Source of the DNA: Sinobaca qinghaiensis
Lineage (GTDB): Bacteria > Bacillota > Bacilli > Bacillales > Marinococcaceae
Assembly: GCF_003610495.1 (NCBI RefSeq)
Contig: NZ_RAPK01000007.1
Coordinates: 310,001 to 374,000 of the forward strand
Direction of reading: 5' to 3'
Length of the DNA: 64,000 nucleotides
This document shows, piece after piece, positions 9,075 through 18,062 of the stretch. The notes beneath the pieces were generated by a model that was given only the letters and a program-made list of their open reading frames with translations, was not told where the DNA came from and searched no databases. A program made the position numbers and the translations under genes. The first letter of the stretch is position 1; each line of letters starts with the position of its first letter.

Positions 9075-11438
9075 TTATTCTGTTTCAGCCGGCTCTTCTT
9101 CAAGAGGAGCTTCTTCGGGAACGGTTTCCTCTGCTGCTTCTGATTCCTCTTCGTTATCCTGAATTTCCTCCCCTTCTTCCGGGGTTTCTTCTTCTGTTTC
9201 TCCGTCGCTTGCATCTTCTTGAGTTTCCTCTGCATCTTCAGAGGCGTTTTCTTCAGATTCTTCTGCTGGTTCTTCTTCTGCAGCCTCTTCTTCTCTCATT
9301 TCAGCCGGTGTCATAAGCGTAATCGTAATGGCACCTTTATCTGGAATGGCTGCTTCCGGATCAATATTCTGCTCGCTTACATAGCCGGAACCTTCGAAAC
9401 GAAGTGGTTTATCCAGCAGTTCACTGAATCTTTTGGCGTCTCTGATAGACCAGCCCGTCATATCCGGCATAATGGCTTCACCGTTTGTTCTTAAAAATAT
9501 TTTTTCACCTGCAATAACATTGTTTCCCGATTCTGGAAGCTGGGATTCAATATCGTTTCCAGCTCCTACAACCACCGGAACTAAACCAAGAGATTCAGCT
9601 TTTTCCTGCGCCTGCTGTGTCGTCATTTCCGTGAAGTTAACCGTATCAATTCCTGTTTCTTCAAAAACTTCGTCATTTTCTACATCGGTCTCAGGAGCAA
9701 TATTCATGTAAGAAAGGCTTTGTTTCATAACTGGATTAAATATCTGCGAAACTGGAGCAGAACCAGATTCGGAACCATCCAGCTCCGGACGGTCAACAGC
9801 CACGTACACAATAATGCTTGGGTCATCTGCCGGAGCCATTCCCATAAAGGAAAAAATATTTTCGTTTTCCCCGGACAAATAGCCGGATCCATCATCACTG
9901 CTGATTTGAGCGGTTCCTGTCTTTCCTGCGACATCTATTCCATCAATTTGGTACGGTTTACCTGTTCCATACTCGCCTGATACAACAGTTTCCAGCTTTT
10001 CCCGTACCTCCTTTGCCGTTTCGGCACTGATAGGATTGCCTGCCGATTCAGGTTCCGCTGTATAGGTGTTCTTATCTTCCTGCTCGTTATGAATGCGGTC
10101 CACTACGTAAGGTTTCATCATTTCTCCATCATTTGCAATAGCTGTAGCTGCCTGTACAAGCTGAATCGGCGTATAGGCAGATGCCTGCCCAAATCCGGAG
10201 ACGCCGGCATCCAGGTCATCAGAATCCGCTATCGAGCTGTTTGTTTCATTTGGAAGATCAATACCCGTTATGTCCCTGAACCCAAAAGCATCAATATAAG
10301 AGAAAAATGTATCCGCACCAAGCTTCTCTAGCACAAGCTTGGCAAATGCTACGTTGGACGAGCGCTGCAGACCTTCATCAAAGTCAATCTCGCCCCAGCC
10401 TTCTCCATTATTATGATCGGAAATCCGGCTGTCCAGAATTTCATAGCGCCCGGATTGATATGTTTCTTCTCCATCATACACGCCTTCTTCAATAGCTGCT
10501 GCCAGCGTGAACATTTTCATCGTTGAGCCGGGCTCAATTCTGTCGGATACAGCAAAGTTTGTGTAATTTGTAATTGACTCATATTCGTTCGGATTAAAAC
10601 TCGGCCGGTTGCTCATACCCAGTATTTCCCCGGTTTTTGCGTTCGCTACAACAGCCGTTATTTTGTTAGGGCTATAGGTTTCATCCACCTCTGTCATCGC
10701 CTGTTCCAGCACGGTCTGGATATTGGAATCAATCGTAAGATACACGTCTTCCCCGTCTTCAGGTTCGTCTATAATTTCATTGGGATCAAGAAGAGGCACC
10801 CCCTGACGGTTTCTTTCGTAGCTCAACTCTCCGTCTTCGGGCTCCAGGTTATCGTTTAGACCTCGTTCCAGTCCCATAAGCGATTCAGTCATATCCCGGT
10901 TTGTAAAACCAAGTACATGTGATGCAAACGTCTGGTTTGGGTAATACCGTTTCGGTTCCGTTATAAACTGAATCCCGTTAATATCCAATTCTTCTATCGC
11001 TTCTTTTTCAGAGAGGCTTAAATATTTAGCGCCCGATCCAAGCTCCACCTGAAACCTATCTTCCTGGGAGAGGAGATTTTCAAGTTCTTCTTCTTCCATA
11101 TTAATTAATGGCGATAAGTCACTGGCAGCCTGGGCCGGGTCTTCGATATGGTCTTCATAGTCTTCATCGATTATCGCAAAAGCTGTAAAAGATTGGACTT
11201 CTTCAGCCAGCGCCTCTCCGCCGCGGTCATAAATAGTCCCACGCTCTCCGTGTAGAGGCTGGGTGGTCGTCCACCTGGATTCAGCCATTTCTTCAAGATC
11301 TTGTCCCTTGACTTCTTTACCTACCTGAACATATACCACTCTTGCTGCAAAAATCATAAAAAATAAGCTCACAATACCTAGTAGAATCAGTGCCCTCATA
11401 ATTGTGCTTTTTTTCCGTGCTGCCATAACACCTTTCAC
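9075..11438 (-). CDS. pbpB: Division transpeptidase PBP2B (class B penicillin-binding protein) with two PASTA domains and acidic tail
   Basis: Septal D,D-transpeptidase that cross-links peptidoglycan with an FtsW-type glycosyltransferase. Layout: membrane anchor at about 14-33, PBP dimerisation domain at about 60-220, transpeptidase domain with SxxK (S305-K308, in PGSTMK), SxN (S360-N362) and KTG (506-508), then two PASTA domains at about 595-712, then about 73 residues dominated by Glu outside the membrane. 787 aa against about 716 for the Bacillus subtilis protein; the excess is the tail. The 787-aa count uses GTG at 11438; ATG at 11426, four codons in and preceded by AAAGG, may be the real start. 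Two PASTA domains favour PBP2B over SpoVD. Confidence 0.94.
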   Translation of the reverse strand: MKGVMAARKKSTIMRALILLGIVSLFFMIFAARVVYVQVGKEVKGQDLEEMAESRWTTTQPLHGERGTIYDRGGEALAEEVQSFTAFAIIDEDYEDHIEDPAQAASDLSPLINMEEEELENLLSQEDRFQVELGSGAKYLSLSEKEAIEELDINGIQFITEPKRYYPNQTFASHVLGFTNRDMTESLMGLERGLNDNLEPEDGELSYERNRQGVPLLDPNEIIDEPEDGEDVYLTIDSNIQTVLEQAMTEVDETYSPNKITAVVANAKTGEILGMSNRPSFNPNEYESITNYTNFAVSDRIEPGSTMKMFTLAAAIEEGVYDGEETYQSGRYEILDSRISDHNNGEGWGEIDFDEGLQRSSNVAFAKLVLEKLGADTFFSYIDAFGFRDITGIDLPNETNSSIADSDDLDAGVSGFGQASAYTPIQLVQAATAIANDGEMMKPYVVDRIHNEQEDKNTYTAEPESAGNPISAETAKEVREKLETVVSGEYGTGKPYQIDGIDVAGKTGTAQISSDDGSGYLSGENENIFSFMGMAPADDPSIIVYVAVDRPELDGSESGSAPVSQIFNPVMKQSLSYMNIAPETDVENDEVFEETGIDTVNFTEMTTQQAQEKAESLGLVPVVVGAGNDIESQLPESGNNVIAGEKIFLRTNGEAIMPDMTGWSIRDAKRFSELLDKPLRFEGSGYVSEQNIDPEAAIPDKGAITITLMTPAEMREEEAAEEEPAEESEENASEDAEETQEDASDGETEEETPEEGEEIQDNEEESEAAEETVPEEAPLEEEPAETE

Positions 11439-11497
11439 CGCCTGTAGTATCTGGGGGCTTATTAAGCAAGTCCCGTTTTTTTGTTCTTATCCTGGAA

Positions 11498-11537
11498 AGA
11501 GGCTGGCATGAAGGAGATTCCCCCGCAGCCAGCCTCT
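11498..11537 (-). terminator. Strong hairpin between ftsL and pbpB
   Basis: A perfect 10-bp stem, AGAGGCTGGC with GCCAGCCTCT, encloses a 20-base loop. On the minus strand it is followed only by TTTCC, so it would be a weak or conditional terminator. It starts ten bases after the ftsL stop and lies inside the dcw operon, where it could set the ratio of ftsL to pbpB or act as an RNA processing site. Confidence 0.45.
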
Positions 11538-11546
11538 CATGTACGA

Positions 11547-11912
11547 TTATTGATTAACACTTTGAATTACTTTTACCTGATCATCCTGAAGGCTCATGCC
11601 AAGCTCTTCTTTAGCATAATACATAATGCGGTCTGGAGCACTTAATTCGGAGATTTCGACTTCAAGGCTCTGATTTACTTCCGATTGTTGACTGACCGAT
11701 TGGGACAAAGCAGATATTTCTCTTTCGTGTCCATAAATGGCAGCAAAGTTGGATACAATGAAAAAGCATGCGGCCATAATTAATGCAGCGGCTGTACCAA
11801 TAATAATTTTTTCACCTTTTGTTATGCTCTTTTTCACATGTTCATGTGCTTCTTTATGTATTTCAACTTTTTGATGTCTCTGCCGCTGAATTTGCTTGGC
11901 TAAATTATCCAT
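11547..11912 (-). CDS. ftsL: Cell division protein FtsL
   Basis: Small bitopic divisome protein that pairs with DivIC through a coiled coil. 121 aa: basic cytoplasmic N-terminus ([20 protein letters not shown]), one membrane helix at about 37-57, then a heptad-rich extracellular segment ([26 protein letters not shown]) and the typical end [21 protein letters not shown] at 11912 has AGGAGGT seven bases upstream. Its first eight bases overlap the end of rsmH, implying coupled translation. Short and poorly conserved as a family; the call rests on architecture and position. Confidence 0.93.
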   Translation of the reverse strand: MDNLAKQIQRQRHQKVEIHKEAHEHVKKSITKGEKIIIGTAAALIMAACFFIVSNFAAIYGHEREISALSQSVSQQSEVNQSLEVEISELSAPDRIMYYAKEELGMSLQDDQVKVIQSVNQ

Positions 11913-12861
11913 TGCTGACCTCCTGATTTTTTTCAGCTATTCTTAATTTTGCAGAATGGGATCTCCTGTTTTCGTCCTGCTCCTGCTCTGTTGGAATAAT
12001 TGGTTTCGTTGTAATTTTTTTCAATTCGGGTTCTGCACTTTCAGGGATAACGGGAAGGCCCCGCGGCAGTTCAGGGTAGGAACTTTTTTCTTTAATAATC
12101 CGCTTACAGAGGCGGTCTTCTAAAGAATGAAAAGTAATAACGCTGAGTCTTCCACCTTTACCCAGCATGGCTATACTGTCGATCAACGCTTTTTCCATTA
12201 CGTCGAGCTCGCCGTTTACCGCCATACGAATGCCCTGAAATGTTCTTTTTGCCGGGTGTCCGCCTTTTCTGCGGGCCGGAGCCGGGATGGCATCTTTAAT
12301 TATGTCAATAAGCTCGAATGTACTGTCTATAGGTTTGATTTCCCGTGCTGCTTCAATTTTTCTGGCAATCTGTTTGGCGAATTTTTCCTCTCCAAATCTC
12401 GAAATCACACGCTGGATATCAGAAAAACTCCATTCATTTACTATATGCCAGGCAGTAAGATGCTGGCGCTGGTCCATTCTCATATCCAGCGGTGCATCAT
12501 AACGATAGCTGAATCCTCTATCCGCCTCATCAAACTGCGGTGATGACACACCCAGATCAAACAGCACCCCATCTACTTTATCAATACCAAGCTGATTAAG
12601 TTCCTCTTTAATAGAGGCAAAGTTTGCCCGGATTATGGTTATATTTTTTTTGAAGGGAGCCAGTCTTTTTTCTGCAGCAGCGATCGCCCGCTCATCCTGA
12701 TCAAATGCGTATAGATGGCCCGTGCCGTCCAGCTGCTTTACTATTTCTTCACTGTGTCCGCCCCCGCCGAGGGTGGCGTCAACATAGATGCCGTTCTTTT
12801 TTACAGCAAGTCCTTCCACGGCTTCATTCAAAAGGACTGTTTCATGAGTAAACTTATCCAA
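11905..12861 (-). CDS. rsmH: 16S rRNA (cytosine1402-N4)-methyltransferase RsmH (MraW)
   Basis: SAM-dependent methyltransferase acting on C1402 in the ribosomal P site. 318 aa. It shows the opening [13 protein letters not shown], the SAM-binding loop [40 protein letters not shown], and [14 protein letters not shown] with [11 protein letters not shown] in the C-terminal half, all hallmarks of MraW. The start is TTG at 12861 with GGAGGTG eleven bases upstream. It lies 36 bp after mraZ and overlaps ftsL by eight bases. Confidence 0.96.
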   Translation of the reverse strand: MDKFTHETVLLNEAVEGLAVKKNGIYVDATLGGGGHSEEIVKQLDGTGHLYAFDQDERAIAAAEKRLAPFKKNITIIRANFASIKEELNQLGIDKVDGVLFDLGVSSPQFDEADRGFSYRYDAPLDMRMDQRQHLTAWHIVNEWSFSDIQRVISRFGEEKFAKQIARKIEAAREIKPIDSTFELIDIIKDAIPAPARRKGGHPAKRTFQGIRMAVNGELDVMEKALIDSIAMLGKGGRLSVITFHSLEDRLCKRIIKEKSSYPELPRGLPVIPESAEPELKKITTKPIIPTEQEQDENRRSHSAKLRIAEKNQEVSNG

Positions 12862-12897
12862 AACGTTAAAGGCACCTCCATTGTTCCCTTCATTGGC

Positions 12898-13329
12898 TTA
12901 AAAGTCGAAATCTGCAATGTTTTCTGCTATTTCGGAGAAAGACTCCTGCGAAGCGGAAAAATACCTCTCCCAGTTTTCTTTGCTCCAAATCTCCACTCTT
13001 GCTGAGACACCAATTACAACACACTCTTTAGATAAACCAGCGTATTGGCGAAGGGTCGCAGGAATCATAGTTCTTCCCTGCTTGTCTAATTCACATTCGG
13101 AAGCCCCAGAGAAAAAAAATCTGGTGAAAGCTCTTGCATCTTTTTTAGTGAACGGAAGATTTTCCATTTTCTTTTCAAGCAGCTGCCATTCTTCCATGGG
13201 GTAAACAAACAGGCATTCATCCATTCCTCTAGTGATAACAAATGTTTTTCCCAGTGCTTCTCTAAAACGGGATGGAATAATCATTCTTCCTTTGTCATCA
13301 ATATTATGGTGATGCTCTCCCATAAACAT
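12898..13329 (-). CDS. mraZ: Transcriptional regulator MraZ
   Basis: AbrB-like double-barrel DNA-binding protein that forms a ring and controls the dcw operon. 143 aa, the usual length. Two repeats are seen, each with the conserved core: [17 protein letters not shown] (about residues 10-26) and [17 protein letters not shown] (about 84-100). The start MFMGEH matches the family; ATG at 13329 has AGAGGG eight bases upstream. It is the first gene of the cluster, and three 10-bp-spaced GTGGT repeats lie directly in front, the expected target of its own product. Confidence 0.97.
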   Translation of the reverse strand: MFMGEHHHNIDDKGRMIIPSRFREALGKTFVITRGMDECLFVYPMEEWQLLEKKMENLPFTKKDARAFTRFFFSGASECELDKQGRTMIPATLRQYAGLSKECVVIGVSARVEIWSKENWERYFSASQESFSEIAENIADFDF

Positions 13330-13346
13330 GGCTGCAACCCTCTTCC

Positions 13347-13392
13347 TCCACTATCTATCCTAAAGTTACCACATTCCACCACTTTGTACCAC
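13347..13392 (-). promoter_or_regulatory. MraZ operator: three GTGGT direct repeats upstream of mraZ
   Basis: On the minus strand GTGGT occurs at 13392-13388, 13382-13378 and 13372-13368, exactly 10 bp apart, and a fourth GTGG (GTGGA) at 13351-13347. MraZ proteins are known to bind tandem direct repeats with one-turn spacing ahead of their own operon. The repeats lie 40-60 bp before the mraZ ATG. A TTGTGA element near 13419 with an 18-base spacer to TAAGAA could be the promoter, but this is weak. Confidence 0.75.
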
Positions 13393-13445
13393 GGTTTCTT
13401 AAAAAAAATTTACTTAAATTCACAATTATCTAATATAGTCCTAAT

Positions 13446-13486
13446 TAAAGCCCGCAGATCCTTTAAGGACGCGGGCCGGGCTTTCT
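13446..13486 (-). terminator. Terminator after the chemoreceptor gene
   Basis: Stem GCCCGC/GCGGGC with an inner TCCTT/AAGGA pairing, followed by TTTAATT on the minus strand. The outer AAAGCCCG/CGGGCTTT pairing gives a T-rich tail on the plus strand too. It separates the chemoreceptor transcript from mraZ. Confidence 0.65.
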
Positions 13487-13491
13487 TTTAT

Positions 13492-15180
13492 TCACTTCAG
13501 GATAAATGACTGCATAGATTGCTGTAATTCTTCAGCTGTCTCAGCCAAACCGGCGGATGCATTGGACACTTCCTGCATGGATGCAGTCTGTTCTTCGGCT
13601 GCTGCCGCAACATTTTCCGAATATCCTGTGGCTTCTTTTAATACAGACAGGGATGCTGCGATCGAATGTTCAAGCCCTTTTGTTTTTTCAGCCATATTCT
13701 CTACATTGCCGGAAGCCATAATCATCTGTTCTTCCATTTCTTGGACTCCCTGCGAGATTTCTTTGAAAGAGCGGCCTGCTTTCACAACATAATCCATGCC
13801 TGTATCGACTGCTTTTTCGCCTTCTTTCATCGATACCACTGCTGATTCAATGCCGGTTTTTATATCGAAAACGATTGTTTCAATCTGCTTGGCGGAAAGC
13901 TGCGATTCTTCTGCAAGTTTCCTCACCTCTTCTGCTACCACCGCAAATCCTCTTCCCTGCTCTCCTGCTCTCGCTGCTTCAATCGCAGCATTTAAAGCCA
14001 GCAGATTGGTCTGCTCAGCCACTTCCCTGATAAGGGTTACGATACTTCCTATCTGATTGGACTGACGGCCTAATGTTTCGACATGGACTGAGCTGTCCGC
14101 TGTAGTGTTTCTTATACTTTCCATCTGGCTTGTAGCCAGCTCCACTGCTGTAAATCCGTTATTGGATTTAGAGGAGGTGTCTTCTGAAACTGTTTTTGCT
14201 TTTTGTACCTGCTCGGTCAGGTCATTCATACCTGAAACGAGATGTTTTAATATCGTAAGATTGTCTTCCGTAGAGGCGCTTTGTCTATCCGTTCCGGAGG
14301 CAACCTGCTGGATGCTCTCCGATATCTGTTCTGACGCTCTGCTTGTTTCTTCAGCACTCGCTGTCAGCTCTTCAGAAGAAGCAGCTACCTGCTCCGCAGA
14401 TATGGATAACTGCTGGACAAGATTGGTCAATTTTCCTTTCATTTCGTTATAGTCCCGGGCAAGACGGCCAATTTCATCGCCTGAATGATCCTCCAGCTCA
14501 ACAGAAAAATCACCTTTCCCTGCGCGCTGCAGCGCATTGGTCATGGTTTGAAGCCGCTTATTAAGCCCTTTTGTAAACAGCCACACACAAAAAGATGCCA
14601 GTGCCGCCATGAGAAGGAAAATGAGCACAAAAGCGGTCATCATAATCGTTACCGTTTCACTGATCAATTCCTGGGAGGCCCCTACATACCACATCCCGAT
14701 AACCTGTCCATTCTCATCTATAATAGGCTCATATGCTGTCTGATATGTATTACCCGCTACGTCCGCTTCCCCGGTATACGTTTCCTGACGGTTGATAACA
14801 GATTCTATTACTTCAGGAGAAGCCTGGGTTCCGACCGCCCGCTCTCCGTCTACCATTACATTAGTAGCCGCCCGGGTATCCTCTTGAAATATAGTCACGG
14901 TGCCGCCGGTAATATCTCCTATGTAATCGACCATTTCATCGGATACCGCCGTCCCGCCTTTAACGAGTGTGCCATCTTCCAAAGCCCAGCTGCCTGGATA
15001 GGCTCCATTCAATGCTTCTCTTCCCAATTGAAGGTCAGAGGCCGCTTTTTCCGTTGATGCTTTTTTAATACTTTCTGAGGTCTGCCAGTAAACGACGCTG
15101 CCCAGTCCAATAAAAAGCAGAGCCAGAATAGACAGTACAATCATATTGATTTTTGAACCGATTTTTCTATTGTTCCACAT
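13492..15180 (-). CDS. Methyl-accepting chemotaxis protein with extracellular Cache domain
   Basis: Membrane chemoreceptor that signals to CheA. 562 aa: TM1 about 11-31, a single-Cache type sensor about 35-172 (ends with NGQVIGMWYVGAS), TM2 about 178-200, HAMP about 201-255, then the cytoplasmic signalling hairpin with the conserved tip EAARAGEQGRGFAVVAEEVR near 395-415. Ala/Glu/Gln-rich methylation helices flank the tip. It is a single-gene unit between mraZ and bshC; dcw clusters do not normally carry a chemoreceptor, so it is a local insertion. A sigma-D-like promoter lies upstream. The ligand cannot be told; Cache domains of this kind often bind small organic acids. Confidence 0.93.
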   Translation of the reverse strand: MWNNRKIGSKINMIVLSILALLFIGLGSVVYWQTSESIKKASTEKAASDLQLGREALNGAYPGSWALEDGTLVKGGTAVSDEMVDYIGDITGGTVTIFQEDTRAATNVMVDGERAVGTQASPEVIESVINRQETYTGEADVAGNTYQTAYEPIIDENGQVIGMWYVGASQELISETVTIMMTAFVLIFLLMAALASFCVWLFTKGLNKRLQTMTNALQRAGKGDFSVELEDHSGDEIGRLARDYNEMKGKLTNLVQQLSISAEQVAASSEELTASAEETSRASEQISESIQQVASGTDRQSASTEDNLTILKHLVSGMNDLTEQVQKAKTVSEDTSSKSNNGFTAVELATSQMESIRNTTADSSVHVETLGRQSNQIGSIVTLIREVAEQTNLLALNAAIEAARAGEQGRGFAVVAEEVRKLAEESQLSAKQIETIVFDIKTGIESAVVSMKEGEKAVDTGMDYVVKAGRSFKEISQGVQEMEEQMIMASGNVENMAEKTKGLEHSIAASLSVLKEATGYSENVAAAAEEQTASMQEVSNASAGLAETAEELQQSMQSFILK

Positions 15181-15215
15181 GATTTAATAACTCCTTTTCA
15201 TTTTCTTCCTCATTA

Positions 15216-15242
15216 CTATCGGTATTTTTTTGGAATATTTTA
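15216..15242 (-). promoter_or_regulatory. Sigma-D-type motility promoter for the chemoreceptor
   Basis: On the minus strand TAAA (15242-15239) is followed by exactly 15 bases and ACCGATAG (15223-15216). The sigma-D consensus is TAAA-N14-16-GCCGATAT, so six of eight -10 bases match. It lies 36 bp before the chemoreceptor ATG, and chemoreceptor genes are classic sigma-D targets. Confidence 0.7.
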
Positions 15243-15261
15243 CAATTAAGGTGTTTTCTTT

Positions 15262-15300
15262 CTAAAAAAATATAAAAAAAACCGCCTGAAAAACAGGCGG
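15262..15300 (-). terminator. Terminator after bshC
   Basis: Perfect 7-bp stem CCGCCTG/CAGGCGG with a five-base loop, followed on the minus strand by eight T. It starts two bases after the bshC stop. Confidence 0.9.
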
Positions 15301-15301
15301 C

Positions 15302-16918
15302 TTACAATTCTATATAATGCTGGAACGGCTCAGTGGAAGTCTGCAGCGATTCAGACATGTCATTTACTATTTCCGGCCCGTGAAGATTAAGAAGCCAGAA
15401 TATCGAATACACTCTTTCCTGCGGTATACCTTTGGGTTGAAGAAGCTGCAGCGATGCTTCCAAATTCCGAAGTCTGCGCCCTGCTTTTTCTTTTTCCACG
15501 GAATCAATACGATTGGCCAGAGCAAATATTTCATTTTGTATTCTCTGCCAATTATTTTCTGCGAAGCTTTTTTCTGCCGGCCTTTTTTCTTTCCAATTCT
15601 GTGCCAGCTCTTGGTGCATCGGTTTTATTTCTTCAATCATTGATTGAGCGGCTGTCTGCCCTTCCCGAAAAGCAGGAGAATTTATAATGTTCTCCAATCT
15701 GCGCTGCAGCTCCCCGGATGCGCCGCTGCCCGCCGAAATATTTTCGTTTTTTAATGTTTTTTGAACACGTTTATCAATAATCGTCAAATGCTGTCTTAGC
15801 AGAACCGGTGGCATATCACAGTCTAAAGCATGAAACACCGGTTTCAGAAGGCTCCAGTAGTTAACTTCACCCGGCCCGCCGATAAATGCCAGGACGGGCA
15901 GAAGCGTTTCCTGCGTCAGCGGTCTCGTTACTACATTGGAACTGAATGGAAATGGCTCGGCCTGCACGCTCTTCATTAGTAAGTCTCTGCTGAATACGTG
16001 CCCGCTTTTTGATTCCATCCCCCCATCAGGCAGAGGAAACAATAATTCCCGATGTGGCAGGTGATAAAAGAGATGGCTGCTTTTCGTATTAATTCCTTCT
16101 ACTGAAGAAAAGCCCGCATCTTTTCGATTCTTTTCCCCTTCTGCAAGGGCTGTTCTTATTTTATAATTATCAGCTATTATGTTTGCGAACACATCTTTTT
16201 CCAGAGCTCTTATCTGTTCATCATTCGCATCAAGCAGAATAAGATCAGTGTCTTTAAAAAGCCAGCGCATACACTCACCGAAAAACATCGAAACCGATGC
16301 GGATCTTTCTGCGAGCTGATTTACGGTGCGAAGCAGAGAAGCCGAATGCTCCGTTTCTTCTAAATGCTTGAACACTTCCGAAATAAACGCGGACAGATCC
16401 TTTGAAGGAAGCTTTTGTTCGGAAGCCGGCAGCTGGTCCTTTTTGTATCCTTTATATCTTACTTTAACAGGACCATGTTCGCCGGGCACCCATACATGAT
16501 TAATCTCAAGCCAGTCATGATCCTCCCCGGCTATCCAGAATACAGGAAGCACCGGAGATCCCGTTGTTTTTTGCAGTTCTTCAGCCTGCGTTATAATACT
16601 CAACGCTTTGGAAATAACGAGCATCGGCCCGGTTAACAAACCAGCCTGCTGCCCCCCCACTACTACTGAAGCTTCTTTGTCTTTCAAACGTTCTATAGCT
16701 TCTATTGCTTTTTCGCTGTATAAAAACTGTTTATTGAATGAAAAAAGAGCTTCAGCCAGCTCTTCTCTCTTAAATGACTTCTTTAATAATGCCGCATGCC
16801 GTTCTTTTATGCCTGCTTTAGAAGGTGCATAATCAAACAGGGACACCGCAGACGGATGCAGGTTTTTATAAGCTGTGTTAAACGTAGATAACTCTACATC
16901 TCCAATGGTGGTATTCAT
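15302..16918 (-). CDS. bshC: Bacillithiol biosynthesis cysteine-adding enzyme BshC
   Basis: Last enzyme of bacillithiol synthesis; it joins Cys to GlcN-malate. About 538 aa, the family length. Seen: VVGGQQAGLLTGPMLVISKALSII near residues 83-105 and PVFWIAGEDHDWLEINHVWV, a Rossmann-like core resembling nucleotidyl/aminoacyl ligases, plus a C-terminal coiled coil. A TTG-initiated extension to 16957 is open, but the ATG at 16918 starts MNTTIGDVEL and has AAAGG/GGCAGG upstream, so it is preferred. It sits between the DUF3397-like gene and the dcw cluster as in other Bacillaceae. It implies that bacillithiol is the low-molecular-weight thiol. Confidence 0.93.
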   Translation of the reverse strand: MNTTIGDVELSTFNTAYKNLHPSAVSLFDYAPSKAGIKERHAALLKKSFKREELAEALFSFNKQFLYSEKAIEAIERLKDKEASVVVGGQQAGLLTGPMLVISKALSIITQAEELQKTTGSPVLPVFWIAGEDHDWLEINHVWVPGEHGPVKVRYKGYKKDQLPASEQKLPSKDLSAFISEVFKHLEETEHSASLLRTVNQLAERSASVSMFFGECMRWLFKDTDLILLDANDEQIRALEKDVFANIIADNYKIRTALAEGEKNRKDAGFSSVEGINTKSSHLFYHLPHRELLFPLPDGGMESKSGHVFSRDLLMKSVQAEPFPFSSNVVTRPLTQETLLPVLAFIGGPGEVNYWSLLKPVFHALDCDMPPVLLRQHLTIIDKRVQKTLKNENISAGSGASGELQRRLENIINSPAFREGQTAAQSMIEEIKPMHQELAQNWKEKRPAEKSFAENNWQRIQNEIFALANRIDSVEKEKAGRRLRNLEASLQLLQPKGIPQERVYSIFWLLNLHGPEIVNDMSESLQTSTEPFQHYIEL

Positions 16919-16934
16919 GAGAGGCCTGCCTTTC

Positions 16935-17327
16935 TTAAACAATAAAGAAATAATCAATTAATCCATAAATCAGCATCAAGACATATACCGAAAAAAATAC
17001 GGCAAAAGAAAAACGCATCATACTTTTTATGATCTTTGGAAATTCCATATCCAATCTATATTTACGATGAAGGATAAGTACAATAATGCCAATCACCAGT
17101 ACGATTAAAAAGATAATCCATAATACAGACACTCCCCATAAAAGCTGGGCATAAAAATAGATGGAAGCTGCAAAGAACAGAAAGGAAAATTCCGAAGCCC
17201 TCCGCATTGATTTTCTTTTTTTCTTCGTGATTTTTGCTTGTATTAGATATAATATGTACCATGCTAAAAATGGGAGAAGCAATAAAGTGCCTACTATTGC
17301 GTCTATAAAAATCTGCATATACTTCAC
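16935..17327 (-). CDS. Small membrane protein, DUF3397-like
   Basis: 130 aa with four predicted membrane helices at about 5-28, 45-65, 68-88 and 105-128, and a basic loop KAKITKKKRKSMRR between the first two. Length, helix pattern and the position directly upstream of bshC match the DUF3397 family of Bacillaceae; no function is known. GTG at 17327 has GGAAG five bases upstream; ATG at 17318 is an alternative. It ends 17 bp before the preferred bshC ATG, so the two are probably cotranscribed. Confidence 0.75.
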   Translation of the reverse strand: MKYMQIFIDAIVGTLLLLPFLAWYILYLIQAKITKKKRKSMRRASEFSFLFFAASIYFYAQLLWGVSVLWIIFLIVLVIGIIVLILHRKYRLDMEFPKIIKSMMRFSFAVFFSVYVLMLIYGLIDYFFIV

Positions 17328-17543
17328 GCTTTCTTCCGGAGCTTTTACCTGTTTACGCCAAGCTCCGTGTAGTCATTTTGTAATCCCTATAAATTCTAGC
17401 ATACTCCTTTCCTATTGCCTAACCCCTAAGTTTGATTCTTTATTTTTCTTACTATTCGGTCTATTTTTTTCTGCATTTATTATTACACAAAAATGGGAAT
17501 CTTTATAGTACAATAGGATTAGAATAGACAGAGGAGGATGAAT

Positions 17544-18017
17544 ATGGCAACGGAAAAAGTAAAGCGCTTACTTATAAATTTCAAAACACTTGAGGATTTT
17601 CAGCAGTTTAAAGAGGTGGGCGCGCAGGAGCTGTCCATGAAAGAAGAGCTCGAGGAAAATATTATTGAAAACGACAGTGAATCTCCTTTTTACGGTATTT
17701 ATTACGGAGACCGTCTGGTTGCAAGAATGTGCCTGTACAAGATTGAAAGCAAATACGATCAGTATTTTGATCCGCCAAAAGGCTATCTGGAACTGTGGAA
17801 GCTTGAAGTATTGGAAGGTTATAAACATAAAGGATACGGCCAGGCGCTAGTTGAACATGCCAAGAGTTTCAATATCCCTGTAAAAACCAATGCCCGCCAG
17901 CGTTCTGATGATTTCTGGAACAAAATGGACTTTCAGCCCGTTACGTATGATCCAGACCGCGACCGCGGGGAAAATCCATTCGTCTGGTACCCTGCTGGTG
18001 TTCAGCCGCAGGAATAA
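17544..18017 (+). CDS. ylbP: GNAT family N-acetyltransferase YlbP
   Basis: Predicted acyl-CoA N-acetyltransferase of unknown substrate. 157 aa. The GNAT acetyl-CoA loop appears as LEVLEGYKHKGYGQALVEHAKSF near residues 88-110, preceded by DRLVARMCLYKI; the end DFWNKMDFQPV is typical of the fold. AGGAGG at 17532-17537 directly abuts the ATG at 17538, which leaves no spacing; the ATG at 17544 (MATEKVK) lies six bases away and is the likely start. Its place beside bshC and rpmF matches ylbP in Bacillus subtilis. Confidence 0.88.
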   Translation: MATEKVKRLLINFKTLEDFQQFKEVGAQELSMKEELEENIIENDSESPFYGIYYGDRLVARMCLYKIESKYDQYFDPPKGYLELWKLEVLEGYKHKGYGQALVEHAKSFNIPVKTNARQRSDDFWNKMDFQPVTYDPDRDRGENPFVWYPAGVQPQE

Positions 18018-18019
18018 TA

Positions 18020-18062
18020 ATACCGGCCCGATTTCCAATAATGGAAAGGGCCTTTTTTTATA
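18020..18062 (+). terminator. Terminator after ylbP
   Basis: Stem GGCCC/GGGCC extended by TTTCC/GGAAA around an AATAAT loop, followed by seven T on the plus strand. Confidence 0.85.

Noticed and set aside
9219-9494. Plus-strand Phe-rich frame opposite the PBP2B tail
   Set aside because: Same effect: the complement of a Glu-rich stretch gives long Phe/Ser/Leu frames.
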